A DNA stretch of 64,000 nucleotides. It comes from Torreya grandis (lineage: Eukaryota > Streptophyta > Pinopsida > Cupressales > Taxaceae). The notes beneath the pieces were generated by a model. The model saw only the letters and a list, made by a program, of their open reading frames with translations, made no database searches and was not told where the DNA came from. This document shows, one piece after another, positions 13,291-30,302 of this stretch. The position numbers and the translations under genes are program-made. The stretch's first letter is position 1; every line of letters starts with the position of its first letter. The stretch spans positions 1,849,001 to 1,913,000 of the forward strand of contig JARHVA010000638.1 in NCBI GenBank assembly GCA_037957365.1, given 5' to 3'.

Positions 13291-14070
13291 TGTAGATATA
13301 TAAATATGGTCACATGTACTTGATAATGTTAATCATTGGCATATATTAAACCAATTGAATTACAATCAAATGTATGACTCTTATTCTCCATTCCTCTAAC
13401 CATTTTTTTATATATGGGCTTGATCCAAATGTTTTTCATCACTAATACACATGAATTCCAAAGTCATTACTCAAAATGTTTTTATATCACTCTTAGACTA
13501 CTCTTTACTTGAAGCTAATTGTTCCTAATTTTATCAGATAGGTTTGCATTATGTATACGAGTTCATTGTCATGGATATGCCCCCTTAGTTTGACCTTGTC
13601 CCCATGCCATTAATAACTAATTTTAAATATCCATATAGGTCATGTCTCACATTTCACGTGTTGGATAAATAAATTATTTAATTAGACTTCTATAAATAAA
13701 AATAAAAATGTAGTCATTACTAGACACTAGATATTCTTAGAGTTTGGTACTATCTATTCAATTCTACACATTGAGAAAATGTGTCCTATTTTTCCCAAAT
13801 TAAATATCAATTACTAGGAGTAGTCACAATCCAAGTTTGAAGCATTCCAAATCAAGTCAAGAGCAAACATTGTCAAGTATCAAAGACAAATTATTAATTA
13901 AATACATATAGTGAAGGAGCAAAATTACATAATCACACTAGGTTGGAGAACTATGTGTGGATTCATTCCCTCATTTGACTATCTATATACATAAACAATG
14001 GTCAATCATCAACATGGGTGATTGGGGTCAACTCATCCAATTACACTTCCCCTTATTTTTTTTAGGTTTT
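13291..14070 (+). repeat. Extra partial copy of the D LTR (first ~780 bases)
   Basis: It starts TGTAGATATATAAATATGG. It follows the same course as 14071-14687 plus 26585-26720, including the gtgattggggtcaactcatcc phase and the ccttatttttttt run, then abuts the second copy. It may come from unequal recombination within the LTR or from a truncated neighbouring element. Confidence 0.7.
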
Positions 14071-14687
14071 AGTAGACACATAAATCTATTCATAAGAACT
14101 TAACATTGTTAAATATTGACATATCACAAACCACATGATTTGTGCCCAAATACATGACTTTTATTTTCCATTCCTTTAAACATTTATCTATAGCATAGGC
14201 TTGACATTTTTTGGATCACTACTACACAAAACTTCTAAATTCAAATATCCCAACTACTTAATATCACCCTTAGACTATCTTTAGCTTAGAATAGGTCCAT
14301 GATAGATGAACATGAGTGTAGTTGTGCTCTTATCTACCTATAACAACCATGTTTCACACCAAATAACTACTAATTTAAAACAATTAAATAAATCTTTTAG
14401 GTCTTCCCATGCATTTTAAAAGGTTAGATAAATGAAATTATCAAAATTCTTGTCTATAAATACACATCAAAGGTCATTCATTATACCCACTTTTTATCAC
14501 CTTATTTATAGCTTACACACTATTCTACATTGAGAAAATATACCATATTATTTCCATATTCAAGATCATTCACAAGAAGCAATCATAAGCCAAGTATAAT
14601 GCATCTCAAATCAAGTCAAGAGTTATCATTTCCAACTATAAAAGCCACATTTATTATTTCATACATATAGTCAAGAATAATGATTGT
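14071..14687 (+). repeat. 5' LTR of element D, first segment
   Basis: It begins agtagacacataaatc, corresponding to TGTAGACATATAAATC at 41102 (terminal TG changed to AG). It breaks at the target duplication of element E and resumes at 26585. Both parts add up to about 1.4 kb, equal to the 3' LTR. Confidence 0.75.
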
Positions 14688-17600
14688 TGTGACAACCCAC
14701 CTAGTTGTACTTAAAAAATGTAGTAATTTAAAAAAAACCTAAATATAGAACATTAATTCAACTATAGTTTATAAAATACTTTAGTCAGTCATATAATCAA
14801 CAACCTAGAGAACTAATAGTTTCAACATTCTAATACTGTAATCAATAATAAAATGTATGATACATAAAGTTTACTAACTCGCTAGGAACAATAGTACAAT
14901 CCAAATTCTCATACTAAGTACTGATATTAATTCAACCAGTCACATGAATTGATATGTAATCAAGTCTACCCTAACCTAGCCTAAAGATCTAGAACTGATA
15001 CCCCACATAATCTTGGGTAGCCTACATATCTGCTCCTTAGAATCATGGTTCAATGTATTTTTCATTTCAAATGTGATGGTATCCTCTATGAGACGTCACC
15101 ATCGAAAGGATTAGCACTCTAAGCCAAATAGGGAATGAACTACTCATAACACAGATGAGCTTTTAAAGCTCTGGTCTACAATCTCACAACTAAGTGACAA
15201 CTCTAGCATAACATCTTGCTAATCTAGGATTATGTGCTTACCCAAGCACCCTCACATATAAACCTAGATATGATCAAAGATGAAGGAATCCACAATCCTA
15301 TTTCTAAATAAAATCACATGTTATCCACATAAGTAAGCTAAGTATACAAAATAAATCAAGTCATATATAACATTCGAACCTGTCATTCATTTATACTTAC
15401 AAGATTGTATGCACACATACTTTTTGTCTTACTGATATAAATATATTGCTCTAGTAATAACCAACAAAATCATTAGAACAATAAATTTTGGTGAGAGTCC
15501 AAACATACAGCTACAATATGTACCACCTAAGTATATACATCTAAGATAAAGTATCCTATGATATCCCATACTATCATAATTCATGATTACTCGACCCAAC
15601 ATTAATAACCATAACTTATATATTTATTTAGGTATGGGTCAAGATATAACATATACAATATGTACCATCTAGGTAATTTTTGTACTATAAAACTCTATAA
15701 CATCCCATACTGCATAGGTCTTTATGTTTGAGTATTTGACTCAATATCAACAACAATCTTACATCCAACCATAATAATAAAGCAAGTCAAGATTATACTA
15801 TCTAAGTATACCTTCAATAACAATCTGAAGAGAACATAATCTTTAGGTACACCTCATGATGCACTATGTTATTGTAAAAATGTCTAGACACTTACACAGT
15901 TAAATTTCTCAAAAAATATACCACATACAATTTTTCATCCTTACAAGATGTGACAAACTTAATCATGCTGACAAGTTTTCATAATAGTACTATGCTACAA
16001 AAAAGTTATTTGCTTTCACTAGTGTTTATAATAGATGCCATACTAAGGAATACCTATCAAAGTTAGTTTATTAGATCCGTGATCATTCCTCGAACTATCA
16101 TACATATCTATGATGTCACTTATATACATAGAATCAAGGCTAGATGTAGTTCTACCAAAAACTACTAAAGGTACGTGATTACTGAAAATTTGCATACATA
16201 AGTAATTATAACCATGTTCCTTAACTATAGTGAGAAGACTCAACAATCCTCCACACAATATCATTTGCATCAAAACTCACATAAGCTAAGATGTCAAAAG
16301 ACATACATTATCACATAATATATACACATATGGATAGTTGTACATAGATAAATAAATGTACTTGGAAAACTCCTCATGGTCTCTAGCATATAAGTAGATT
16401 TGTCTTAGCCACAAAATGTATAAATTACCATGTCTAAATGTACATTAAACATAAAATTATCTAGTAACTACATAATGACACAGTTATGGTTGGTCTCACA
16501 ATACAATAATGATTGTTCATATAAAATAATATTACATTTACAAATTCCACATGCATTTAGTCTTATATACAATATAAAGATAACTAACTCTCTAGAGCTC
16601 GAGTTGCATCAAATCATGTATCTTTGATAACCTCAAGTGTTATTTCTATGAATGTACCATAGTGGGGGAGGAAAATTATCATCCTAACTCTTTACCACTC
16701 TAACCATGGACTAATGATTCCCTCGTACAATCCCCTATGTGTTGCAAGATTCTACTACATGATGTCTATCATAAAGAAAAATATGTTTCTATTATGATAT
16801 TGTACAACATTCAAATCATACATATGAATTGACAATATTAATCTAGAATTACATTGACCAAAGTTTTTAAATAACATATGATCATCTGGATCAATCAAAT
16901 TCATAACACATCACTTGATCGAGTTATCCATACCCATCATTGGTGATCCTAACAAGGCTCAATAAATAATCTCATTGTTTGAATAGTAACATCAATGTGG
17001 ACCCCAATAATATACATAACTGATAGATAATCCAAATCATAAGCTCACCATCTAGGTAAACTAATCTAAGAATCATGATCACATACATGTAATATCTGAC
17101 ATGATTAAGCACACATTGGCAAAATCATGCCAACCAAATATGACAACAAAAGTCTATATTAACTTAATTATAATAGATAATTTTTAAGCATAATTCAATT
17201 ATTTATACAAAAGAAGTACATTTAAGAAAACAAATATTTATTAGACATTTTCTCAAATGGTTAAGTTTGGTTTTCCCCTAAAACCAACAAAATTAAGGAA
17301 AAGCTCTAATTACTTATTTTCCACAATTTTAAAATAACACAAAAAATATGTATTCCACAATTTATTCATTTTCAACATATTCTGTTAATTTCCTCATAAG
17401 CCTTATAATATCTTTCATTTCATATTAAAACCCCAAATATTAAAAAATGAAATAAAATCCCCTATCCCTATATAATTTCTTACATGGTTTAAAAATTATG
17501 CTATCAACTTGTATGCTACCTGGGCATTAAATTTACATTCAACTCAACAAATTTCATAATATGATATGTTTTAAAATAAGGAAGCTTCTTCTAATCATAT

Positions 17601-17883
17601 AGAAAGATTACAGATTAAGAGTTTACTAAACCATTAACAAATTTTGATTATATCGAGATCAATATATTATAATATTTAATATTATTTTATATTATCTCCT
17701 AATATATAATCCCTTATAAAATTTTGATTATATAAAAAAAACAAATTTAATTATAATATTTAATATTATATAAATTTCATTATTTCTTTATTTTTATCCT
17801 AAATAATACTTAACCATTTTTTTATTATATATTTATACATATATAATATAAACCAACCAAATGTGTTTTCTCCATTACCCTTT

Positions 17884-17952
<69 letters not shown>

Positions 17953-19530
17953 TATTATTATTATTATAATATAAACACATTGATTTTATATTCATTCAAA
18001 TAAATTTTAATAATTAAATGTGGGTCTCCCACTATCCATCAATTTACTAAACATAGAATCATTTGCACTGTTCAACACATTAAACTCAAACTCATGATAA
18101 AAAGAAATGTGATTAAAAGGAATGCATTTCCCTTTGCATTCAAACATAGCTAAGATAAGCATGGTGGCATCTTTTTTTTTTGGCTGCGCTAGAGAAGAAA
18201 ATATGGTACTACCTATGGGGCGAGTTAAAGAAAAGAAAATAACAAAACTTGATAAGGTAACAATGATAATACTTCAAGCAAAAGGCTATTGTGGGATATT
18301 TGATCCATGGGCGTTGATAAAATTTATTGCATGAAGGCAATGAGGCAATAAGAAGTAAATACATTAAAATATATTTAATATGAAAGAAGTAAAAATAACT
18401 TCAAGTGTATTTAAGGCAAAGGGGAAGTTCTACATTTGTTGTAATCATCCATTTTAAATTGAAATAACTAGCATTTTAGAAAAGAAGGGAGGTAAGGCAA
18501 TAAAATAGGGAGAGACTATAATATATAATTCCCATAGGCTTTCTACAGGATTTCTTACAGAGTTTTTCTATTGTAAAAGAAATACTGTGTAAACATATAT
18601 TAAATTTCTAATCCTCGATTCTTTTATTTGGGTTAATAAAATTTGGGTTATCACGGATAGAATTTCAGTTTCTAAAGAGATTACTAGAGTCTATTTCTCT
18701 AAAAAATTCAATATAAAATACACCATTCAAAATAATTACAGTACCTACCTGGTACACTTTTCTTTTCATTGATGGTGAAATTTTTCTTCCTGCTTCCAAG
18801 CCTTCTTTCTTCTTCTAGCTTTCGCTTCCTTTCTTTGTGTATATTTCATGTATTCTCATCCCCACAAATCCTTCTCTTTTTATCTCCTTAATACCCTTTT
18901 TTCTCATTTTCCCTCCTTTGCATGCCACTTGTAACCAAAGTTGTAGGCTTTGTTCTAAATAATTAATTGGGAGTCCCATAAGTAATTATCGAATAAATTT
19001 TCAATTTACCTCATTTGATTTCCCAAGTTAACAATAAGGTAACTCAACTTCACCTTTCTAATTAAAGTCATGGAAAGATTTCTTGTATTACTAATTAATA
19101 ATTAACTCCACTTGATAAATATTAGATAAATCTTTAAAGTATGTGTTCATCCTAGTGTTTAATTAAGATTTATACTCTTATTTAATTAACATAAATAATA
19201 TGTTGAATATCACAAATTAATAATTGTCTAATACAATTAAACAATTTAAAATTATCATAAATCTTTATTTTGATAAATTAAATATAGCACTACTAATATT
19301 TTAATTTCTTACTAAAAAATGTATTAATGACACACTTATTTCAATAGTTTATTCATAGAATCAAATATATATTTCCTTGATTTACTTACAAAAATTAAAA
19401 TCATATCAAGACTAAATACATAAACAAATATAAGCACATGTACCACAGCTAATGTGTCACAATGACACATATGTCAAAGGGATAATAGTTTATCGAACTA
19501 AAACTTTGTAGAGGAAAATGGGATGTAACA
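14688..19530 (-). repeat. 3' LTR of element E (4843 bases)
   Basis: It is collinear with 21826-26584 over its whole length. It carries a (cat)n tract where the partner carries (ta)n. No frame is conserved between the two copies. Confidence 0.9.
17887..17967. repeat. (CAT)n then (ATT)n microsatellite
   Basis: About 21 cat units are followed by five att units, inside the left LTR of E at the point aligned with (ta)n at 25033 in the right LTR. Confidence 0.98.
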
Positions 19531-19543
19531 TCCTTCTCCTCTA
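19531..19543 (-). promoter_or_regulatory. Polypurine tract of element E
   Basis: The - strand reads agaggagaagga directly before TGTTACATCC, the 3' LTR start. Confidence 0.75.
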
Positions 19544-21414
19544 AAACTGGTCATCGCCCCAATGACAAAAGTTTTAAATGACACCATAATTTATCAACAT
19601 ATAAACATAGTATCTAATATCATCATATGTAAACAATTTTAAACTTTACCTTAAAAATTCATACTAGTGCACTCATTTAATATTATTTATAGAGTATCAG
19701 TCTCACAAGACCCTACTCAATGACATTTTCTATTTTGCAATTAATTTTTATGAATATCACTTATGTTAATTGGTTTAACATGACTATCTTAGGGTCCAAT
19801 AATTTAGAAAAAGTCTTATTGACTTTCTAAAAACACATGAGATCATCACATAAGTCAAAAAAAAAAAACCAAGAAGAGTTTCACAAAACTTTCTAGTCCT
19901 TTTGCACATCTCTCCAACATAGTGTTTTTCTCAAACCGAAGAAAAGTATTTAAGGCACCTGGCAAGAATAATGTGTATATGTTAATACTATTGCTCTTCA
20001 CATAGCTTCGGATAAGTATAACATGTCAATATTGTCCTAACTCAATTAGATCTCTAGACAAGTATGATGATGAATATGAACTGGTAAAAAAATATATAAA
20101 ATCATGGAATAATCATCCACATGAAACACATGTCCAGTATACATGTGTACGGCCATACAACTAAATTTGACAATTTTTACCTATCAAATCTTAGATTCAA
20201 CAAGTTTGTCTATCAGATCCAGCTCAGTACCAATAATCTAAGTCAATGTGAGGTTAAATAGGATACCATATTATTACTTATAACTCATGTTCCCAATTCA
20301 CCACTCTTCCCTTGGATCTCTATGACTGGATGATCTCTAAATAAAAATGTGTACAAGGCTAAAAAAACATAAATATATACTAATGGATCATAAAAAGCAG
20401 TACTATATGCTATAAAATTTTCATATATACTAACATACATATTATAATAAAATCATACAATCATCCTAAGATTGTATTAAGTTGCTACTAACTAAACATA
20501 ACTAGTATCACAATTTCGCAACTTAACATATTATATAAATAATCTCACAATTAACATAACATACCTAGGTGAAAGATTATATCACCCTTCAACCTTATAA
20601 GTGAGAACATGTCTCTTGATTGCACATCTAGCACACAACAAGTTTAAAATCTTATCTCTATCCTTTCCAAGATGTATTGTACATCTAATACCTTACTTGC
20701 TCCCAGCAAAAAGGTACACATATTATTCTTCAAAACAACATATTTTAAAAAGAGAATAATATTAGTCTAACAAAGGTAGATAATAACATACTAATTATAA
20801 TCATCTATAATTAATATGAATCCATTGTTAGCCACTCCTCATGGTCAAGTTTATATTTTAGATAAAATAGTAACTTTATAAAGTTACAAGTAGAAAGTAG
20901 AGAGATAACATCTCAAAACAAAACTTCCTACATATTCTCACATGGTAAAAGATAACATCACAATCCATGTTACTAACCAAATTGCAAGAGTAGAATTATA
21001 ACCTACTCCCTCAATTGAAAATAAAATATTAACTACAAGGATGCACTAATCCATCCAATCCTACAACTTTTCTCAATAAGAAGTAAGAAATACTATCCCA
21101 CAAACTTACGAGAAATGAGATCAAACAATATTTTAAAAACAAGTTTCCACTTAAAAAAATAGTAGATCATCATCCTTAAAATATGAACCTTTTCGGTAGC
21201 TTAAAATGATGTACAAGTAGAATGAGAATAAAAACTCACCTCTAAGATAACAAAGAGAGATGATACTTCATCTCAAGTATATATAAATAAAAATAAAATA
21301 ATGATGCTAATCTACAAACTCCTAACACAAAGTAATTTATAATCAAGTCATCTACATTTAACTAAGGAAATTTCCATTCCTAGTTTTAATGTAAACAAGA
21401 CACAAAAATGAAAG

Positions 21415-21465
<51 letters not shown>

Positions 21466-21811
21466 GAGAAGCACTCTATGTGTGACAAACACAAATGCAA
21501 ATGGTGAAGGTTATTCGATTACCAAGAAAAATGTAGTCATACTCGAGGTATTCAATAAAAAGATCAAAATATGGTAGGAAACTCTTATTCACAACTCAAG
21601 AACTAAGATATGTACTATCCTACCAATACACCTTATAAAACCATCACCCATGTAAAACTCGATGATCCCACCCTTTAATAACTCTAAGGGGTTACAAATG
21701 CTCTAAGGGTACCCACTCAATGTACCACACATTTTTCCAAATTCTCCTTTCTGATAAACAAAAGATATGAAAATTTTAATGGACTCATTAGGTCCTAGAG
21801 TTTGAGCCTAA
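19544..21811 (-). other. Internal region of element E, no gene seen
   Basis: About 2.3 kb of AT-rich DNA without Gag or Pol motifs on either strand. It is far shorter than a coding gypsy interior (typically 4-7 kb). Confidence 0.7.
21418..21465. repeat. (CA)n-(TA)n compound microsatellite
   Basis: About 18 ca units run into six ta units, in the internal region of E. Confidence 0.97.
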
Positions 21812-21823
21812 GCTTTGATACCA
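21812..21823 (-). promoter_or_regulatory. Primer-binding site of element E (initiator tRNA-Met type)
   Basis: The - strand reads tggtatcaaagc two bases after the LTR end (gttgtcaca). It differs by one base from the standard tggtatcagagc and resembles the PBS of element A. Confidence 0.8.
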
Positions 21824-21825
21824 CA

Positions 21826-24800
21826 TGTGACAACTCACCTAGTTATACTTAGAAAATATAGTAAGGTTTTTTTTTAAAACTAAATATAGAACATTCATTA
21901 AACTATAGTTGCTAGAATACTTTAGTCAATCATATAATCAACAACCTCAAGAAGTAACAATTTTAACATTCTAATACTGTAAACAATAATAAATTGTATG
22001 ATACATAAAGTTTACTAACTCACTAGGGATATTAGTAAAATCCAAATTTATATACTAAGTATCGGTACTAATTTAACCAGTTGTATAGATTACTATGCAA
22101 TAAATCTGCCCTAACCTAGCCCAAGAATCTAGACCCAATGCCCTACACAATCTTGGGTAGCCTACATATCCGCTCCTCAGAATCACGGTCCGATGTAGTT
22201 CTCCTTTCAAATGTGATGGTCTCCTCCATGAGACATTACCACCAAAGGGATTGGCACTCTACACCAAACAAGGAACAAACTACTCATGAAAAAAATGAGC
22301 TTCTAAATCTCTGGTTTATAATCCCACAACTAAGTGACACACTCTAGCATAACATTTTGTTAATCTAGGCTTGTGTACTTACCCAAGCACTCTCACATAT
22401 AAATCTAGATATAAGCAAATATGAAGGAATCCACATTCCTAGTTCTTAAGAAAATAACATGTTAGTCATAGAAGTAAGCTAAGTATACAAAAAAAAGTAA
22501 GTCATACATAACAGTCGAACCTATCATTCATTTATACTCACAAGATTGTATGCACACATACTTTTTGTCTTACTAACTGATATAAACATATTGCTCTAGT
22601 AATAACCAACAAAATTATTAGAAAAATAAATTTTAGTGAGTCTAAACATACAAATATAGTATGTACCACTTGATTATATACATCTAAACTAAAGTATCAT
22701 ATGATATCCCATAGTATCATAGTTCATGATCACTCTACCTAACATTAATAACCATAACTTATATATTTATTTAGGTATGGGTTAAAATATAATGTATATA
22801 GTATGTACCATCTGGATAATTTTTGTATTATAAAACTCTATGACATCCTATACTGCCATAGATCTTTGTGTTTGATTATCTGACTCAACACCAACAACAA
22901 TCTTACACCCAACCATAATAATAAAGCAAGTCAAGATTATACTATCTAAGCATAGCTTCAATAACAATCCAAAGAGAACATAATTTCTAAGTATACCTCA
23001 CGATGCACTATGTTATTCTATAAATGTCTAGACACTTTCATAGTTAACTTTCTCAAGAAATATACTGCATACAAGTTTTCATCCTTATAAGATGTGACAA
23101 ACTTGATCGTGATGACAAGTTTGCATAACAGTACTATCTTACAAAAAAGCTATTTGTTTTCACTAGTGTTTATAACAGATGTCATACTAAGGAATACCTA
23201 TCAAGGTTAGTTTTTTAGACCCGTGCTCACTCCTCAAACTACCATACATATCTATGATGTCACCTACATACATAGAATCAGAGCTAGATGTAGTTCTACC
23301 AAAAAATACTAAAGGTACGTGATTATTGGAAATTTGCATACATAAGTAATTATAACCATGTTATTTAATTATAGTGAGAAGACTCAATAAGCCTCCACAC
23401 AGTATCATTTACATCAAAACTCACATAAGCTAAGATGTCAAAAGATGTACATTATCACATAATATATACACATATGGATAGTTGTACATATATAAATAAA
23501 CGTACTTGGAAAACTCCTTATGGTCTCTAGCATATAAGCAGATTTGTCTCAGCCACAAAATATATAAATTCCCATGTCTAAATGTACATTAGACATATAA
23601 TTATTTAGTAACTACATAATGACATAGCTATGGCTGATCTCACAATACAAAAATGATTGTTCATGGAAAATAATATTACATTTACAAATTTCTTAGGCGT
23701 TTAGTCTTATATATAATATAAAGATAACTAACTCTCTAGAGCTTGAGTTGCACCAACTCATGTATCTTTGATAACCTCAAGTGTTATTTCCAAGAATGTA
23801 CTACAGTGGGGGAGGGAAAGTATCATCTGAACTATGTACCACTCCAACCATGGACCAATGATTATGTTGTACAATCCCCTATGTGTTACAATATTCTACT
23901 ACATGATGTGTATCATAAATAAAAATTCATTTCTATTATGATATCGCACAACATACAAATCATACATACAAATTGACAATGTTAATCTAACATCACATTG
24001 ACCAAAGTTTTTAAATAACATATGATCATCTGAATCAGTCAAATTCATAACATATCACTTGATTAGGTTATCCATACCCACCCCTAGTGATGTTAAACAA
24101 GCTCGAAAAACCATCTCACTACTTGAGTAGTAACATCAATGTGGGCCCCAATAATATACATAACCAATAAATAATCCAAAGTATAAGCTCACCATCTGGG
24201 TAAACTAATCTAAGAATCATGATCACATACATTCAATATCTAATATAATTAAGCATATATTGGCAAAATCGTGCCAACCAAATATGATAAAAAAATTCTA
24301 TATTAATTAATTATAATAGATAATTTTAAAGCATAATTTAATTATTTATACAAAAGAAGTACATTAAAGAAAACAAAGATTTATCAGACATTTTCTTGAA
24401 AGGTTAAGTTTGGTTTTCTCCTAAAACCAACAAAATTAAGAAAAAACTCTAATTAGCCATTTTTCACAATTTTAAAATAACATGAAAAATATGTATTCCA
24501 CAATTCATTCATTTTCAGCATATTCTGTTAATTTCCTTATAAGCCTTATAATATCTTTCATTTCCTATTAAAACCCCAAATATTAAGAAATGAAATAAAA
24601 TACCCTACCCCTACATAATTTACTTACGAGGTTTAAAAATTATGCTGACTATCAACTTGTATGCTTCCTAGGCATTTAATTTACATTCAACTCAACAAAT
24701 TTCATAATATGATATGTTTTAAAATAAAGAAGCTTCTTCTAATCATACATAAAGATTACAGTTTAAGAGTTTACTACACCATTAACAAATTTTGATTATA

Positions 24801-25029
24801 TATAGATCAATATATTATAATATTTAATATTATTTTATATTATTTCCTAATATATAATCCCTTATAAAATTTTGATTATATAAAAAAAAATATATTTAAT
24901 ATTATATAAATTTCATCATTTCTTTATTTTTAACCTAAATAATACCTAACCATTTTTTTATTATATATTTATACATATAAAATATAAACCAACCAAATGT
25001 GATTTCTCCATTACCCTTTCTTTAACTTT

Positions 25030-25096
<67 letters not shown>

Positions 25097-26584
25097 AACA
25101 TATATAATTTAAATGTATTGATTTTATACTCATTCAAATAAATTTTTAATAACTAAATGTGGGTCACCCACTATCCATCAATTTACTAAACATAGAATCA
25201 TTTGCACCGTTCAATGCATTAAACTCAAACTCGTGATAAAAAGAAATGCGATTACAAGGAATGCATTTTCCATTACATTCAAACATAGCTGAGATAAGCA
25301 TGGTGGTGTCTTTGTTTTGTTTTTGGCTATGCTAAAGAAGGAAAGATGGCACTACCTATGGGGCGAGTTAAAGAAAATAAAAGAACAAAAATTGATATGG
25401 TAAAAACGTTAATGCTTCAGGCAAAAGGCTACTATGGGTGATTTGATTTGTGCATGTTGATAACAATTATTGCATGAAGGCAATGAGGCAATGAGGAAGT
25501 AAATACATAAAAAATATATTTAATGTGCAAGAAGTAAAAATAACTTGAAGTGTATGTAAGGCAAAGGGGAAGTTTTGGGTTTGTTGAAATCATCCATTTT
25601 AAATTGAAATAATTGGGATTTTAGGAAAGAAGGGAGGTAAGACAATAAAATTGGGAGAGACTACAATATATAATTCCCATAGGCTTTCTACAAGATTTCT
25701 TACAGAATTTTTCTATTGTAAAAAAAATACTATGTAAATATATATTAAGTTTATAATCCTTGATTCTTTTATTTGGGTTATTACGGATAGAATTCCAGTT
25801 TCTAAAGAGATCACCATAATTTATTTCCCTAAACATTTCAATACAAAATACACTATCAAAAATAATTACAGTACCCACTTGGTATGGTTTTCTTTTCTTT
25901 GATGGTGAAATTTCCCTTCCTACTTCCAAGCCTTGTTTCCTTTTCCACCTTTTGCTTCCTTTATCTGTGTATATTTTGTGTATTCTCGTCCCTCCAAATC
26001 CTTCTCTTTTTCTCCCCTTAATACCCATTTTTCTCATTTTCCTTCCTTTGCATGCCACTTAAAACCAAAGTTGTAGGCTTTATTCCAAATAATTAACTAG
26101 AAGTCCCACAAGTAGTTATTAGATAAATTTATAATTTACCTCCCTTGATTTCCCAAGTTAACAATAAGGTAACTCAACTTCACCTTTCTAACTAAAGTCA
26201 TGGAAATATTTCCTATATTACTAATTAATAATTATCTCCACTTGATAAATTTCAAATAAATCTTTTAAAATATGTGTTCATCTTAGTGTTTAATTAAGAT
26301 TTATATTTTTATTTAATTAACATAAATAATATGCTGAATATCACAAATTAATAATTGTCTAATACAATTAAACAATTTAAAATTATCATAAATCTTTATT
26401 TTGATAAATTAAATATAACATTACTTATATTTTAATTTCTTATTGAAAAATAAATTAATGACACACTTATTTCAATAGTTTATTCATAGAATCAAATATA
26501 TATTTCCTTGATCTACTTATGAAAATCATGACAATTAAAAGCATATCAAGACTAAAAATTGACAAAGGAAAATAAGATGTAACA
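21826..26584 (-). repeat. 5' LTR of element E (4759 bases)
   Basis: It starts tgtgacaactcacc and ends gatgtaaca on the + strand. A - strand open frame of 145 codons at 25621-26058 is not kept in the partner LTR, which has an early TAG, so I do not call it a gene. Confidence 0.9.
25033..25093. repeat. (TA)n microsatellite
   Basis: About 30 ta units, in the right LTR of E at the site where the left LTR has (cat)n. Confidence 0.98.
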
Positions 26585-27370
26585 ATTGCACAATCACTCT
26601 AGGTGGGAGAACTATGTGAGATCAATTTTCTTCCTTGGAGTATTGGATATATATGCAATGGTCAATCATTAAAGGGGTGATTGAGGTCATCTTAACCCAT
26701 TACACTCCCTTATTTTTTCCAGGTTATCAATATTCTATAGTAACCTTAGTGTTTCAAAGGTAAAATAAGGAAAAAAATAAATTATACGCAATGTAATCTG
26801 AATCATAATATTTCAACATAGTCATCAGACTAAAGTGCAAGAAGCACAATAGTCAAATTTTTGTCATGGTCAGGTAGGATAAGTATGTCATCAATAAACT
26901 AGAATGGACTACATTATTTTCCACCTATAATGGTCCTATATAGGTATATTACTTGATCATGATTATTATATGTCACTATAAAAATCATATTTTATTTATT
27001 TTCTCTATTAGTAACCAATCACACTCAATTGGGACAAGCCTATGGTCAACAATCTCAAGCAACTTGTACTATAGTCTAGCTATGACAGACTTGTCTAGGA
27101 GGAGTCTCAAATTCTATTTTTGATCTTGAGTATATACAAACACATATTTTATTGATTTATACTTATATACATGTGATACAACTAGTAGATATATTGATTT
27201 AATCTAAGTACATTTCTTCTTAGTGGTTTTTAAAAATAACAATTTTCTATACTTGTCAATTTCTAAAATAATAACTGTTACTTATTGTATATATTTAACA
27301 TTCTAATATCTATCTAGGTTTATACCTATTAGCATCATTACATTCTTTTTTTAATCAAAATTAGTGTAAA
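26585..27370 (+). repeat. 5' LTR of element D, second segment
   Basis: It continues the LTR after element E and aligns with 41738-42513, for example cacactcaattgggacaagc against catagtcaattgggataagt. Similarity fades near 27370, taken as the LTR end. Confidence 0.7.
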
Positions 27371-30056
<2,686 letters not shown>

Positions 30057-30302
30057 TATGAAGTTAAATATGATCCTAAGCAACATCTTCGATCATTCCA
30101 TGCAACACGCTTGGACTCTACTTATAATGAAAAATTACTTACCAAGCTCTTTCCAAAAATCCTCAAAGACCATTCCCTACAATAGTTATATGACCTCCTA
30201 ATTTAATTAGTTAGAGCATTTAACCCCTTAGAAGATCAATTATTATCACACTTATATATCAAGATCAGTGAAAATCTATATTACGCAAAATTTACAAAAC
30301 TC
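30057..30302 (+). pseudogene. gag of element D, N-terminal core fragment
   Basis: The + frame reads YDPKQHLRSFHATRLDSTYN, then LLTKLFPKILKDHSLQ and FNPLEDQLLSHLY. This is the order of the retrotransposon Gag core (retrotrans_gag family): a D-x-x-x-H-L strip, an LF..LK.. helix and an F..L...L.SH strip. In-frame stops occur after SLQ and after LLI. The frame ends at the aactc target duplication of element C and resumes at 36765. In an active element Gag forms the particle that packages the RNA. This copy cannot be functional. Confidence 0.7.

Larger units (their letters stand above)
14688..26584 (-). mobile_element. Element E: complete non-coding LTR element (LARD-like)
   Basis: Two long direct repeats, 14688-19530 and 21826-26584, both start tgtgacaac and end gatgtaaca. 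They flank only about 2.3 kb. On the - strand the right LTR is followed by a PBS (tggtatcaaagc), and the left one is preceded by a PPT. The flanks attgt (14683-14687) and attgc (26585-26589) are a target duplication with one mismatch. Removing the element restores the D LTR exactly as seen at 41740. No Gag or Pol motif occurs in the internal part. Size and lack of coding fit the LARD class, which must be moved by enzymes from other elements. The two LTRs have diverged by many small changes, so the insertion is not recent. Confidence 0.9.

Noticed and set aside
25621..26058. 145-codon - strand frame in the right LTR of E
   Set aside because: It opens with GTG and the matching part of the left LTR has an early TAG and further changes, so there is no sign of selection on a protein.
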